Assembly (NCBI RefSeq): GCF_001468085.1
Contig: NZ_LNZB01000015.1
Location: 275,689 to 339,688, forward strand
Length of the DNA: 64,000 bases
Origin: Legionella waltersii
Lineage (GTDB): Bacteria > Pseudomonadota > Gammaproteobacteria > Legionellales > Legionellaceae
Direction of reading: 5' to 3'
Shown piece by piece: positions 53,190 to 61,430 of the stretch. The notes beneath the pieces were generated by a model. It did not search any database, had not been told where the DNA came from, and saw only the letters and a list, made by a program, of their open reading frames with translations. Every line of letters begins with the position of its first letter. Within the stretch, counting starts at the first letter, position 1. Made by a program: the position numbers and the translations under genes.

Positions 53190-53199
53190 GGGGGGCAAT

Positions 53200-53403
53200 A
53201 TGCAGGTTTATGATAATAAAATGCCAAAACAGATTTTGTTTATTACTGATTTAGAGGAGCTTCTTGGTCGTAACCGGTTGACTTTAAGGCGTTGGTGGAC
53301 TAGCGGGAAGTTTCCACAACCCGTTAAACTAAATGGCACAACACTGGCGTGGCACTCTGAAACAGTTAGTCATTGGATTCAACAAAACATGCGTTTATCT
53401 TAG
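53200..53403 (+). CDS. AlpA-like helix-turn-helix regulator (excisionase type)
   Basis: 67 residues from ATG 53200 with an AAGGGGGG ribosome site. LEELLGRNRLTLRRWWTSGK, then FPQPVKLNGTTLAWHSETVS, HWI, is the AlpA/MerR-like winged helix found beside P4-type integrases, where it drives excision or integrase expression. The P4 integrase of this island lies 1 kb away on the other strand. Confidence 0.8.
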   Translation: MQVYDNKMPKQILFITDLEELLGRNRLTLRRWWTSGKFPQPVKLNGTTLAWHSETVSHWIQQNMRLS

Positions 53404-53426
53404 CATAATAGCCCATATAATGTGGG

Positions 53427-54356
53427 CTATTGAACTTCTCTCCACAATGGATGATCTATCCAGTTCCTTGGAATTCCCATGCTTTCATGAGCCCAATTGT
53501 ATTTTTCAACAATTGGCTGAATAAGTTTCTCAGATGATATTGCCCAATCTATGCCATTACCAGCTGTGGTTAGTAATTTTTTGATGATCAACAAGATAAT
53601 ATATGAGCGATCATTTCTTGGTGTAATAGGAGGTAGCCACAATTCATTAATCGCATCAATTTTGGGTTTAATGGCTAAATCTTTATTCCAAAGACGGCTA
53701 TGATGAGCACATATATTTCTTACATAAGTTAGAAAGTATAGCCAATTGGCTAAAGTTTTTGGATGTAACTTATAACCTTCAGCAATTATCCTTTTGTCTT
53801 CATTTTTTAGCCCTTTAAATAAGACAGACAATGAACCAAAGGATAAAACCTCTATTGCCATCCATACTGGTAAGTTAGGATAACCCAAATATTTATTTTT
53901 ATAATGCTCAATAAAGTATTCTCTGGAGCGTTCTATCTCGTTATTAATTTGTGTTAACCATGAACTATGTTCAAATTGCTGATGGAAATTTTGAGGATTC
54001 GACAAAGCAAATGGCCCATAACTATGAGCAAGGTGGTAAGCAATACTGGTTCTTACTGAAATTTCAATTCGCTCTAACCCATCCATTATCAATAATCTTA
54101 GTTTACGATCGAACTCATAGAGATCTATGACGTTTTCAAATGTAACCTTATCTTGAAATTGTTCAGTGATATTGCCTGATATATCCGAACGTTTAAATGG
54201 CAAGCAGTAGGCACTAAGCCGATAATAGTTGGTATTTGAAAGGCTTTGCAACGCAGAAGGCCAATTATTTATAATAAGACCTTTTGCTTGAAGTTTTTCC
54301 AGTTGGGCTTGGAAGCTTAGGGCTGGCTTTAGATATTTAATGAGAGGATTATTCAT
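53427..54356 (-). CDS. Abi-family (AbiD/AbiF) abortive-infection protein with HEPN motif
   Basis: About 309 residues from ATG 54356; ATG 54368 is also possible. SALQSLSNTNYYRLSAYCLP, VIDLYEFDRKLRLLIMDGLE and RIEISVRTSIAYHLA are signature blocks of the Abi_2 family. The C-terminal part holds YVRNICAHHSRLWN, an R-x4-H motif typical of HEPN ribonucleases. Such proteins stop phage growth by killing or arresting the infected cell. The gene begins right after the T-run of the integrase terminator, so it may be expressed by readthrough. Confidence 0.85.
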   Translation of the reverse strand: MNNPLIKYLKPALSFQAQLEKLQAKGLIINNWPSALQSLSNTNYYRLSAYCLPFKRSDISGNITEQFQDKVTFENVIDLYEFDRKLRLLIMDGLERIEISVRTSIAYHLAHSYGPFALSNPQNFHQQFEHSSWLTQINNEIERSREYFIEHYKNKYLGYPNLPVWMAIEVLSFGSLSVLFKGLKNEDKRIIAEGYKLHPKTLANWLYFLTYVRNICAHHSRLWNKDLAIKPKIDAINELWLPPITPRNDRSYIILLIIKKLLTTAGNGIDWAISSEKLIQPIVEKYNWAHESMGIPRNWIDHPLWREVQ

Positions 54357-54368
54357 AGTAATGCGCAT

Positions 54369-54420
54369 AAAAAAACCGCCAAGGTTACGCAAGGACTTAC
54401 GTCCTCTAGGCGTGGCGGTT
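54369..54420 (-). terminator. Terminator between integrase and abi genes
   Basis: On the minus strand ACCGCCA and TGGCGGT enclose an inner hairpin (AGGACGTAAGTCCT) and are followed by seven T, directly before the abi ATG. Folding would end integrase transcripts; readthrough would supply abi. Confidence 0.75.
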
Positions 54421-54457
54421 GTGTTAAGTTAATTATAGAGCAGTTCATATGACTTTT

Positions 54458-55639
54458 TCAATCCTTTAATGAGATTAATCTTGCAATATGGCTTGCCCAA
54501 GCATCCAATGCTTCTTTACGTTGGGGTAACATTTCATTTTTATTGTAAGTAGCCATGATGCGAGGCATTTTGTGGCCAAGGCATTTTTCAATCACTACAG
54601 GATCAATATTAAGAGACTCGCCCAATTGTGTGGCAAAGGTTCTCCTTAAATCATGGGCAGTCCATTCAGGAATACCCACCCGAATCTGGATTCTTTTAAT
54701 TGCACGGGGAAGGGCATCTTTAGACATAGGGACATCATTCGTTATACCTGGAATTACAAAAGGAGAGCAAGATTGCTCTTTAAATTGAAGAAGTAATTTT
54801 TTTGTAAGCTCACTCAAGTGTATTTTTACAGTTATTCCTCCTTTTGAATGCTCGGGAGGAATTGTCCATAAAGATTGTTCAAAATCAAATTGATGCCATT
54901 GGGCAAGTCTGATTTCACCTGTTCTAACACCAGTTAATATAATAATTTTAATGGCTAACCGGGCTGATCCAGACATTTGGCATAGATCACTTTCAAGGAA
55001 TTTCCAGATAGTTTTTATTTCTTCGGGCAATAGTACTCGCTCCCGGGGCTTTTCCATACCGCCGATATCACGTGATCGTATATTGGTAGCCGGATTATAT
55101 TGAATATAGCCGCGACTCACAGCATAGTTTAGAACTTGTTTAATAGTGCTAAGAATGCGATTAGCGTGAATGGGTGCTCCTCGTTGTACTATTTTGTCGA
55201 GGGCGATTGTAATGTCTTTGGTTTGTAACTTATCAAGTACTGTATCTCCGAGTAGAGGGATTATTTCTGAATCAATCTGATATTTGATAGGGCGGGGTTG
55301 CTTTCTATTCTTAACAGCATAATTTTCGTACCAAGACTGTATTAATTTTGAAAAGGTATTATCTTCTTTTAATTTTTCTAATTTGGTATGTTCTATAGGA
55401 TTAATCCCTTGCTCTTTTAAGGATTGAGCTTTAATAAGAAACTCACGAGCCTGCTTAAGGCTAATGGCAGGGTATTTCCCTAAACTCATTTTTTGTCGTT
55501 TTCCACCCATGCTAAAACGGTAAAACCAAGACTTGTTACCGCTAGGCATTACTCTAACACCTAATCCAGACGATTCTATTTTTTCAAACCAAGTGGTTTC
55601 TGGTGCGAGATTTTTAATGTAGCTGTCGATAAATTTCAT
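54458..55639 (-). CDS. P4-type tyrosine integrase of a genomic island
   Basis: 393 residues with an N-terminal DUF4102 arm-binding domain (SGLGVRVMPSGNKSWFYRF, KMSLGKYPAISLKQAR). The catalytic domain has R in LTGVRTGEIRLAQW, HDLRRTFAT, CLGHKM and the Tyr in IMATYNK. The length and order are standard for integrases that insert into tRNA 3' ends. The matching tRNA-Thr fragment lies 170 bp upstream of its start. Confidence 0.93.
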   Translation of the reverse strand: MKFIDSYIKNLAPETTWFEKIESSGLGVRVMPSGNKSWFYRFSMGGKRQKMSLGKYPAISLKQAREFLIKAQSLKEQGINPIEHTKLEKLKEDNTFSKLIQSWYENYAVKNRKQPRPIKYQIDSEIIPLLGDTVLDKLQTKDITIALDKIVQRGAPIHANRILSTIKQVLNYAVSRGYIQYNPATNIRSRDIGGMEKPRERVLLPEEIKTIWKFLESDLCQMSGSARLAIKIIILTGVRTGEIRLAQWHQFDFEQSLWTIPPEHSKGGITVKIHLSELTKKLLLQFKEQSCSPFVIPGITNDVPMSKDALPRAIKRIQIRVGIPEWTAHDLRRTFATQLGESLNIDPVVIEKCLGHKMPRIMATYNKNEMLPQRKEALDAWASHIARLISLKD

Positions 55640-55808
55640 CTACACAGTCCTTTGTAATTTGGTACCATTTTTGGTACCAATATTTATGTATAGGTATATT
55701 ATCAAATGATACTAATTGAATTCATAAAATTCAATTATTTCTTATAAATAAAGGGGTTCTAGCGTTTTTTGAAATTAAATGATATTATTTGATATCGATA
55801 TGATAAAG

Positions 55809-55851
55809 TTTCGTAATCAAAAGGTCGGAAGTTCGATTCTTCTCAGCGGCA
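55809..55851 (+). other. Attachment-site remnant from a tRNA-Thr(CGU) 3' half
   Basis: The sequence reads as anticodon loop TTCGTAA, stem 3' strand TCAAA, variable AGGTC, T-arm GGAAG-TTCGATT-CTTCT and acceptor strand CAGCGGC-A, without the 5' half or CCA. Its place next to the P4 integrase marks it as the att copy created by island integration. It is not a working tRNA. The anticodon follows from the loop position. Confidence 0.7.
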
Positions 55852-55943
55852 TCGTGAAATCAATGGGTTGCATAATTTATAAATTTGATTTTTTTGCGTA
55901 TCGAATATGTGTCGAAATCTCAGAGACTTTTTGATAATAAATT

Positions 55944-56093
55944 ATGGCCTGGAATAAATTACAGGTAATATTTTTGGGCGAAAGGTCAAATCTAACTCTT
56001 GAGGCTATAGAAGAGCTAGAAAGCGGAGGTGGAAAGAAATATCCATCTTTTAAATCTATGATTGATGATTTGGAAGAAGATGAAAAAATCTGA
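55944..56093 (+). CDS. Truncated antitoxin-like peptide (RelB/DinJ C-terminal type)
   Basis: A 49-residue frame: after MAWNKLQ, the segment SNLTLEAIEELESGGGKKYP and FKSMIDDLEEDEKI resembles the acidic toxin-binding end of RelB/DinJ-type antitoxins. The ribbon-helix-helix N-terminus is missing and no toxin follows. It is either a small orphan gene or a relic. Confidence 0.4.
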   Translation: MAWNKLQVIFLGERSNLTLEAIEELESGGGKKYPSFKSMIDDLEEDEKI

Positions 56094-56162
56094 TTTCATG
56101 GATCTTCTAACGAGCAAAACAACTCTTAGCCTTCAGTGCACGATAGAGATCACTCGTTCTAT

Positions 56163-56202
56163 AATATTCGATTATTTCGACTGTTTCGAATAATTCGAAT
56201 CT
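56163..56202. promoter_or_regulatory. Operator-like dyads before the HTH antitoxin
   Basis: Repeated TTCGA/TCGAA words form an imperfect inverted repeat (ATTCGATTATTTCGA, then TTTCGAATAATTCGAAT). It lies about 40 bp upstream of ATG 56244, where an autoregulating antitoxin would bind. Confidence 0.5.
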
Positions 56203-56243
56203 TTGCTATACTTAGAACTAAGATAATCTCTAAGATATTTATC

Positions 56244-56690
56244 ATGACAAGGTTAACAACCGAAATTCGAAATCCAAGCAAGCATGATAGGGGTATTGCC
56301 AAACAATCTTTTCAGCAAATTCGCCAGCTTGCATTACCTGCTAAAAAAACAGCTTTCTTAGATTTTGAAGGTGTTCACGTGGAGTTACCTTCCTCAGCAG
56401 TTAAGTTAGTTGTTACCATTTTAAACGAAATAGCAGAGGGTAATTCCTTAACATTAATCCCACAGCATGCACATCTAACAACACAAGAAGCTGCTGATAT
56501 GCTAAACGTATCTCGGCCATATTTTGTAAAATTACTGGAAGAAGGAAAAATTCCTTTTGAAAAAATTGGTAATCGCCGCCGCGTATTAGCTCGTGATGTG
56601 ATGGAATTTAAGGATCAGGAAAGAATGAAGAGCGAGAAAGCATTGCAAGAACTAGTAGATCTAGCTCAGAAGTTAGATATGGGATATTAG
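56244..56690 (+). CDS. HTH (excisionase-type) antitoxin of a PIN module
   Basis: About 148 residues from ATG 56244; the open frame begins earlier but has only AT-rich promoter sequence there. An N-terminal beta/helical part (FLDFEGVHVELPSSAVKLVV) precedes an excisionase-family winged helix (LTTQEAADMLNVSRPYFVKL, FEKIGNRRRV). This kind of protein is the antitoxin of a PIN-domain toxin encoded just downstream, 3 bp after its stop. It probably represses the operon. Confidence 0.8.
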   Translation: MTRLTTEIRNPSKHDRGIAKQSFQQIRQLALPAKKTAFLDFEGVHVELPSSAVKLVVTILNEIAEGNSLTLIPQHAHLTTQEAADMLNVSRPYFVKLLEEGKIPFEKIGNRRRVLARDVMEFKDQERMKSEKALQELVDLAQKLDMGY

Positions 56691-56693
56691 TGC

Positions 56694-57263
56694 ATGGTGA
56701 ATTTTAAAGTTTTATATGATGCATGTGTGCTTTATCCTGCCCCGTTACGTGATTTATTAATGCAATTGGCTACATGTGACTTATACCGTGCAAAATGGTC
56801 TGAGCGAATCCATCGGGAATGGATTAGGAATGTTTTAAAGAATAGACCTGATTTAAACATCGATACTTTAGAAAAAATCCGAGTCAATATGAATAAATCG
56901 GTATTGGATTGTTAGGTTGAGAATTTTGAAGATATAGAGCAATCTCTTAAACTTCCTGATGCTAATGATAATCACGTTTTAGCTGCAGCAATTGTATCTG
57001 GATGTGATGTTATTGTTACATTTAACATTAAAGATTTTCCCAACAAAGAACTTGATAAGTATGGGATTGAAGCACAGCATCCAGATGATTTTTTAATGCA
57101 TCTCACAGATCTAAATACAAATAAATTCTGTTCGGCTGTTAAAGCTGTACGCACTCGTCTTAAAAATCCGCCTAAAAGTATCGATGATTATTTATCAACT
57201 TTAGAAAAACAGGGCCTGCCTAAGACAGCTGAATTTTTAGTAAACTATTATTCACTTCTATAA
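56694..57263 (+). pseudogene. PIN-domain toxin interrupted by an in-frame amber codon
   Basis: The frame encodes a PIN-family ribonuclease: VLYDACVLYPAPLRDLLMQL, with the first catalytic Asp, through VLDC, then TAG at 56913-56915. It then resumes in the same frame with VENFEDIEQSLKLPDANDNH and VLAAAIVSGCDVIVTFNIKD, ending at TAA 57261. The remaining acidic residues are present in the second part. A single base change has inserted the stop. The antitoxin gene upstream remains intact. Confidence 0.85.
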
Positions 57264-57444
57264 AGTTATCGATAATCGGTTTGCTAAGATTCAATTTTCC
57301 CGAAGAAAAGAATTTTCCAAGGGCGCAATATACATTGCTTCGCAAAGTGAAAATTTGAAACAAAATTTAATTCGTAAAATGGCAATTTCCCTGACGCTAA
57401 AGAATCAATTATTTAATTGTATTAATTCTAAAGAAACAAAAGAT

Positions 57445-57516
57445 GATTAATAAATCCATGCTTTATTAATCACTATTGTGCTATATTTTGATTAATAAAT
57501 GGGGGGGTTATTAATC
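57445..57516. promoter_or_regulatory. Two operator-like dyads upstream of the Fic gene
   Basis: GATTAATAAA/TTTATTAATC with a 7-bp centre (57445-57471) and GATTAATAA/TTATTAATC with a 9-bp centre including seven G (57490-57516). The dyads are about 45 bp apart and the second ends at the ATG. They look like binding sites for one dimeric repressor, perhaps the Fic protein's own C-terminal winged helix. Confidence 0.6.
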
Positions 57517-58626
57517 ATGAAATGGAATTGGCAGCTTGAGAATTGGCCAAATTTTACTTGGGACTCCGATAAATTTGTTGTGTTTGAACAGTCTTTTACT
57601 GAGAACGCGGGCATTATTATTGGTTCTTCGCAACATATATCTCAAGAAGGTAAGCAAAATTTATTTATTGATTTAATGTGTACTGATGCTTTGGATAGCT
57701 CTGAAATTGAAGGGGAGCATTTAAACAGAGATAGCGTTCAATCTTCTATAAAAAAAGAGCTAGGCTTGTCTACACAAGCTCCTAGAGCTAGCTTGGCAGA
57801 GCGTGGGATCGCTAAAATGATGGTTAATTTATATCAAACGATGTCTAGTCCACTAACACATCAGGTTTTATTTGAATGGCATCAATTTTTAATGGGTAAT
57901 AGCGATCGTTTAGAAAATATAGGTCAATATCGTAAACATGAAGAAACAATGCAAATTGTTTCTGGTCCTGATTACGATCGAAAAATCCATTTTGAAGCGC
58001 CTCCCTCAACACGTGTTCCAGCCGAAATGGATCAATTTATTGATTGGTTTGAACGGAGTTCTCTCACCGGTTCAGCTCCTATACCTACATTAACCCGGGC
58101 AGGAATAGCCCATTTATGGTTTGAGAGTATTCATCCTTTTGAAGATGGGAATGGAAGGATAGGGCGAGCCATAGCTGAAAAAGCTTTATCACAAGGATTT
58201 TCAAAACCAGTAATGACAGTATTGGCAAAAATATTATTAAAAAAGCGAAAGGAATATTACCAACAATTAGGTTTAGCAAGCAAAACCTTGGAACTTACCT
58301 CTTGGTTAATATGGTTCGCTAACATCGCTCTAGAAGCCCAACAAAGCACTTATTTATATATTGATTTCATTATTAAGAAATCAATTATTTTAAAGGAAGC
58401 GGAAGGCAAAATTAATCCAAGGCAAGAAAAGGTTTTAGTAAGATTATTTCAGGCGGGGCCTGATGGATTTGTAGGTGGTTTGAGTGCTAAAAATTATATG
58501 AGCATAACAGGCGCACCGATCGCAACAACAACCAGAGATTTGAATGACTTGGTGAAAAAAGATATTCTCAAACGAACTGGCGAACTTAAAGCGACTCGTT
58601 ATTTTTTAAATCTAGATAAGGCTTAA
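57517..58626 (+). CDS. Fic-family AMP-transferase with N-terminal inhibitory motif
   Basis: About 369 residues from ATG 57517; an upstream ATG at 57499 lies in the dyad. The DUF4172-like N-terminus contains S61-x3-E65-G66 (SSEIEG), the helix that blocks ATP in class II Fic proteins. The Fic core has HPFEDGNGRIGR starting at H206. A C-terminal winged-helix-like part (NYMSITGAPIATTTRDLNDL) may bind DNA. Fic enzymes transfer AMP to Tyr, Ser or Thr of target proteins and are often self-regulated. It could also be a Dot/Icm effector, but chromosomal regulators of this layout are common. Confidence 0.9.
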   Translation: MKWNWQLENWPNFTWDSDKFVVFEQSFTENAGIIIGSSQHISQEGKQNLFIDLMCTDALDSSEIEGEHLNRDSVQSSIKKELGLSTQAPRASLAERGIAKMMVNLYQTMSSPLTHQVLFEWHQFLMGNSDRLENIGQYRKHEETMQIVSGPDYDRKIHFEAPPSTRVPAEMDQFIDWFERSSLTGSAPIPTLTRAGIAHLWFESIHPFEDGNGRIGRAIAEKALSQGFSKPVMTVLAKILLKKRKEYYQQLGLASKTLELTSWLIWFANIALEAQQSTYLYIDFIIKKSIILKEAEGKINPRQEKVLVRLFQAGPDGFVGGLSAKNYMSITGAPIATTTRDLNDLVKKDILKRTGELKATRYFLNLDKA

Positions 58627-58640
58627 ATGTAATTTTTGAG

Positions 58641-58665
58641 ATTTGGTACGCAGTGAGTACCAAAT
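58641..58665 (+). terminator. Stem-loop after the Fic gene
   Basis: ATTTGGTAC and GTACCAAAT form a 9-bp perfect stem with a 7-base loop, 14 bp after the stop. AT-rich and followed by TAAAATG, so a weak terminator at best. The same GGTACC words occur upstream of the P4 integrase at about 55660-55680. Confidence 0.45.
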
Positions 58666-58783
58666 TAAAATGTCTAGCAGTGAGTTCCAAAATGGATCTT
58701 ACTGAAGTGTATCCTTTGGCCGACATTGACCGCCAAATTGAATATAAGGAATACCAATTTATTTTCTATGTCTAATTGGGATC

Positions 58784-59200
58784 TCAATGCGATCCCAATT
58801 GAAGAGCTTGGATACCAATACTATCAGCAGATCTAATAACGCCCATACACTTTAAAAAATAATCGGTAATCAATTGCATTGGTTTTCTCAACCGTTTCAC
58901 ATCTGTAATGATATACCTAGCGGTCACATCATTACTCATTTTATGATTCATTAGCCGTTTAAGCGCATAAGCAGAAATATCCAAGCTTTCAGCAATAGTG
59001 ATAAAGGTATGTCTTAAATCATGAACGGTAAAGTGGACACCAGATGCTTTGGTTACATGAGCCATTTGTTTACGTGGCTCTAGAGATTTTAATGAACGTT
59101 GCTGAACTGGGTTGTAAACTTTTGCTTGACCACGTGAAGCTCTGGCGGGTCTGTAATTTTTGTCATGGGCAATCTTGCTTAACAGTCTGGCTAGTTTAAT
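58784..59200 (-). pseudogene. C-terminal relic of another integrase
   Basis: A frame open from about 59200 encodes IKLARLLSKIAHDKNYRPAR, then VHDLRHTFITIAESLDISAY, LMNHKM and TARYI. This is the end of a P4-like integrase with the HxxR box, the NHKM block and the nucleophile Tyr. The arm-binding domain and first catalytic Arg are absent. Its upstream end overlaps the stop of the F-box gene by about 10 bp, so the break lies at that junction. Confidence 0.75.
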
Positions 59201-59982
59201 GATCTAGTAAATTGATTCTCAGTTTTAGCTTCTTCATAGGGTTCTTTTAGCTTACTTAGTTCAATAGTGGCTTCTAGAAAAAATTTAGAAACGGGATGCT
59301 GGGGGGTAAATCGGGTGTAACTCAATGCTTCTTTAACCCATGGTGATTTAACGATTGATGAGTAAGGTGGCCTAAATTGATTAAGAATATTAAATAAAAG
59401 ACTAGTTTTGGGGCCTGAGGAAAAAAAACCATTGCCATAATTGCCATATTCATTTTTTATAGAGTTTTGAACTTCATCTATCTTTTTTTGCAAATAAACC
59501 AGTTTTGCCCAAGGAGAAGTTAAAGAACACATAACCTGTTGACCTAACTGGTTTAACAACCTTACTTCAACAGCACGGCTACCAGTTTGCTGATGATAAA
59601 GATTAACTTGAGTCATTAAATTTTGAATCGCAAGATTAAAGTCGTACGATTGAATCGGCTTAAGTTTCTCCATTATTTTGTTTGTGTCAAGATAGGCATT
59701 GGCTGCTCTAGTGACTAATAACTTCCATTCTTTGCTTACTGTATATAAAGCTTCCCAGTCCTTGAGGGGGAGACGCAAAACAATTTCATATTTTAAATCC
59801 AGAGGTAGTAACTCCATAAATGGAGTACTTTTTAACAACTCTTCTTTAAGATGTGGGATCCAAATTTTTTCGTCTTGAATGATGCTTAGACTTAAACTCG
59901 GATCTTTAGCAATTACATCAAGAACTATATCCCGCAAGCTCTTGGGGCTGCTATTATTTTTTATCTCAGTTTTAGATATCAT
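59191..59982 (-). CDS. F-box protein, Dot/Icm effector candidate
   Basis: 263 residues. Near residues 54-90, FMELLPLDLKYEIVLRLPLK and DWEALYTVSKEWKLLV fit the eukaryotic F-box (LP..L...IL..L...D......S..W). F-box effectors of Legionella recruit host SKP1 and turn the SCF ubiquitin ligase on chosen targets. The rest is helical and unrecognised; the C-terminus is charged (ELSKLKEPYEEAKTENQF). No signal peptide. ATG 59982. Secretion and SKP1 binding are inferred. Confidence 0.75.
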   Translation of the reverse strand: MISKTEIKNNSSPKSLRDIVLDVIAKDPSLSLSIIQDEKIWIPHLKEELLKSTPFMELLPLDLKYEIVLRLPLKDWEALYTVSKEWKLLVTRAANAYLDTNKIMEKLKPIQSYDFNLAIQNLMTQVNLYHQQTGSRAVEVRLLNQLGQQVMCSLTSPWAKLVYLQKKIDEVQNSIKNEYGNYGNGFFSSGPKTSLLFNILNQFRPPYSSIVKSPWVKEALSYTRFTPQHPVSKFFLEATIELSKLKEPYEEAKTENQFTRSLN

Positions 59983-60098
59983 TTTTTATGGCTTTGGAAT
60001 TGAGTGCGAATAATGCGCACTATATATTAAAAAACTTCGATTATGCAAGAATATAAGAAAAACAAAGCAGATCTTTTGAGAGGTTACCACTAGTTATT

Positions 60099-60349
60099 TT
60101 AGAAGGAAAAGATAAGAAAATTGAAAAAATGATGAACCATTGGTATTTTATGCTCGACCAATGCGCGCGGGATCCAAGAGGCCTGGTTAATACACCCAAT
60201 GACAAAAGGTTTTGTTCCCTCTGGTAAGTTTGATGCGTGCACCAAGGTAACTATCGGCTCAACTTCTTCCTGTGATTTTTCAATGACGATGGGTAATTCT
60301 TTGGCTGGTGTTATGCGTAACCCTGCTCCTATAAAGGGTAGCAAGGTTA
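60099..60349 (-). pseudogene. Unknown fragment, possibly the end of the upstream gene
   Basis: An open frame without a clear ATG start (TTG 60344) encodes LPFIGAGLRITPAKELPIVI, EKSQEEVEPIVTLVHASNLP and further residues to a stop at 60099. It starts exactly where the frame-restored end of the 332-residue gene stops. It may be a separate decayed gene or a third frame of that gene. Not recognised. Confidence 0.35.
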
Positions 60350-61430
60350 GCTAACAGTCTTAATAAAATCGATAGGTTGTGGTGAAAAGAATGACTCAAT
60401 GCTTTTTTGCTGCAAAGTCATGGCAGTGGACTCAGCGTGGGGGGGCCTCTATGTGTTGTAACCGCTCTTTCAGTTTCTTTTCATAGATATCGTCCATCAT
60501 TAAAGGGATTTTTTTCCAAAAAGGCAGCGAGGACTTGGTATTTAAATACAAGGAATAGTTTGCATGTTGCTGGACCTGTCGTGCTTGCGAGGGTTCAAGG
60601 TTCAAAAGATAGGCATTGATCTCTTCAAAGACGTGGGGCGGTATAGGATTACCAATAAGCTGATACCCTTGTAAAAGCCAAGTTCTGACACCTGGAGCAA
60701 GTTTTAAGAGCGCCAACGCTGACTCCGCACTCAATGAAAGATCCCCACCATTGCTATTAGCAAATTCAGCTTCTTGATGAACTCTATTTAATGCATGCAG
60801 CTCTTTGTCGATATTTAAGTGGGTATTATAATAATGATTATGATGAGTTACTTTTTCCTTAAATTTTGAAATATCTGTTGGAGAAGCGTTAATAAGTTGT
60901 TTAATTATACTACTGGAAGAATAATTCCCTATGGGGTAAGTATTTTTTACTTGATAGTGTTCGTTATATTCTTCCATGTGTTTCGATATCCATGGGTGCA
61001 AGGCACAACCAATAAAACCGTCAGGTGAAAAGTCATCAGGATTAAATAATCCTTTGTGTTTATCATTGAATAGTAAAGTCGAACCCAAAATAAGTATCTT
61101 GACCTGGTTGCTTTCAGTATAATCAAGCCTTGCAATCTGAAGAACGTCCATACTAAAAACTCGACTATCCACATTGACCTTATATCGCTCAGGATATGAG
61201 GCAATATAGAGTCGATGTTCGCATCGTCTTATCGCAAAAATCAGTGCTCCGACCATAATGACATCGTGCATTTCTTTTATTTGCGCATCCGTCATCTCAG
61301 TACTTTTCGCTCTTAACTCTTCTAGCATCTCAGCGGCAGTCTGTACTACAGGATTTGTTTCGGTGGGTAATATACCATCCCTAATGGCTTTTCGTAATGA
61401 GTTTATAGAGTTTTCTAGAGTTGTAAACAT
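60347..61430 (-). CDS. Unknown protein with a homopolymer-disrupted C-terminus; effector candidate
   Basis: As read, 332 residues end at TGA 60432. The codons just before the stop contain seven C (plus strand G at 60439-60445). With six C, the frame would continue as PHAESTAMTLQQKSIESFFS, PQPIDFIKTVS to TAA 60347, adding about 27 residues. The protein is cytoplasmic in composition and helical, with no known motif. It lies between effector-like genes, suggesting a Dot/Icm substrate, without direct proof. The tract may be phase-variable or a mutation. Confidence 0.55.

Noticed and set aside
55800..55851. A complete tRNA gene
   Set aside because: Only the 3' half (anticodon loop to discriminator) is present; the D-arm and 5' acceptor strand are missing, and CCA is absent.
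57499..57516. ATG 57499 as start of the Fic gene
   Set aside because: It lies within the operator dyad and would encode a Gly-Gly start from the G tract; ATG 57517 immediately precedes the conserved KWNWQLENWP.
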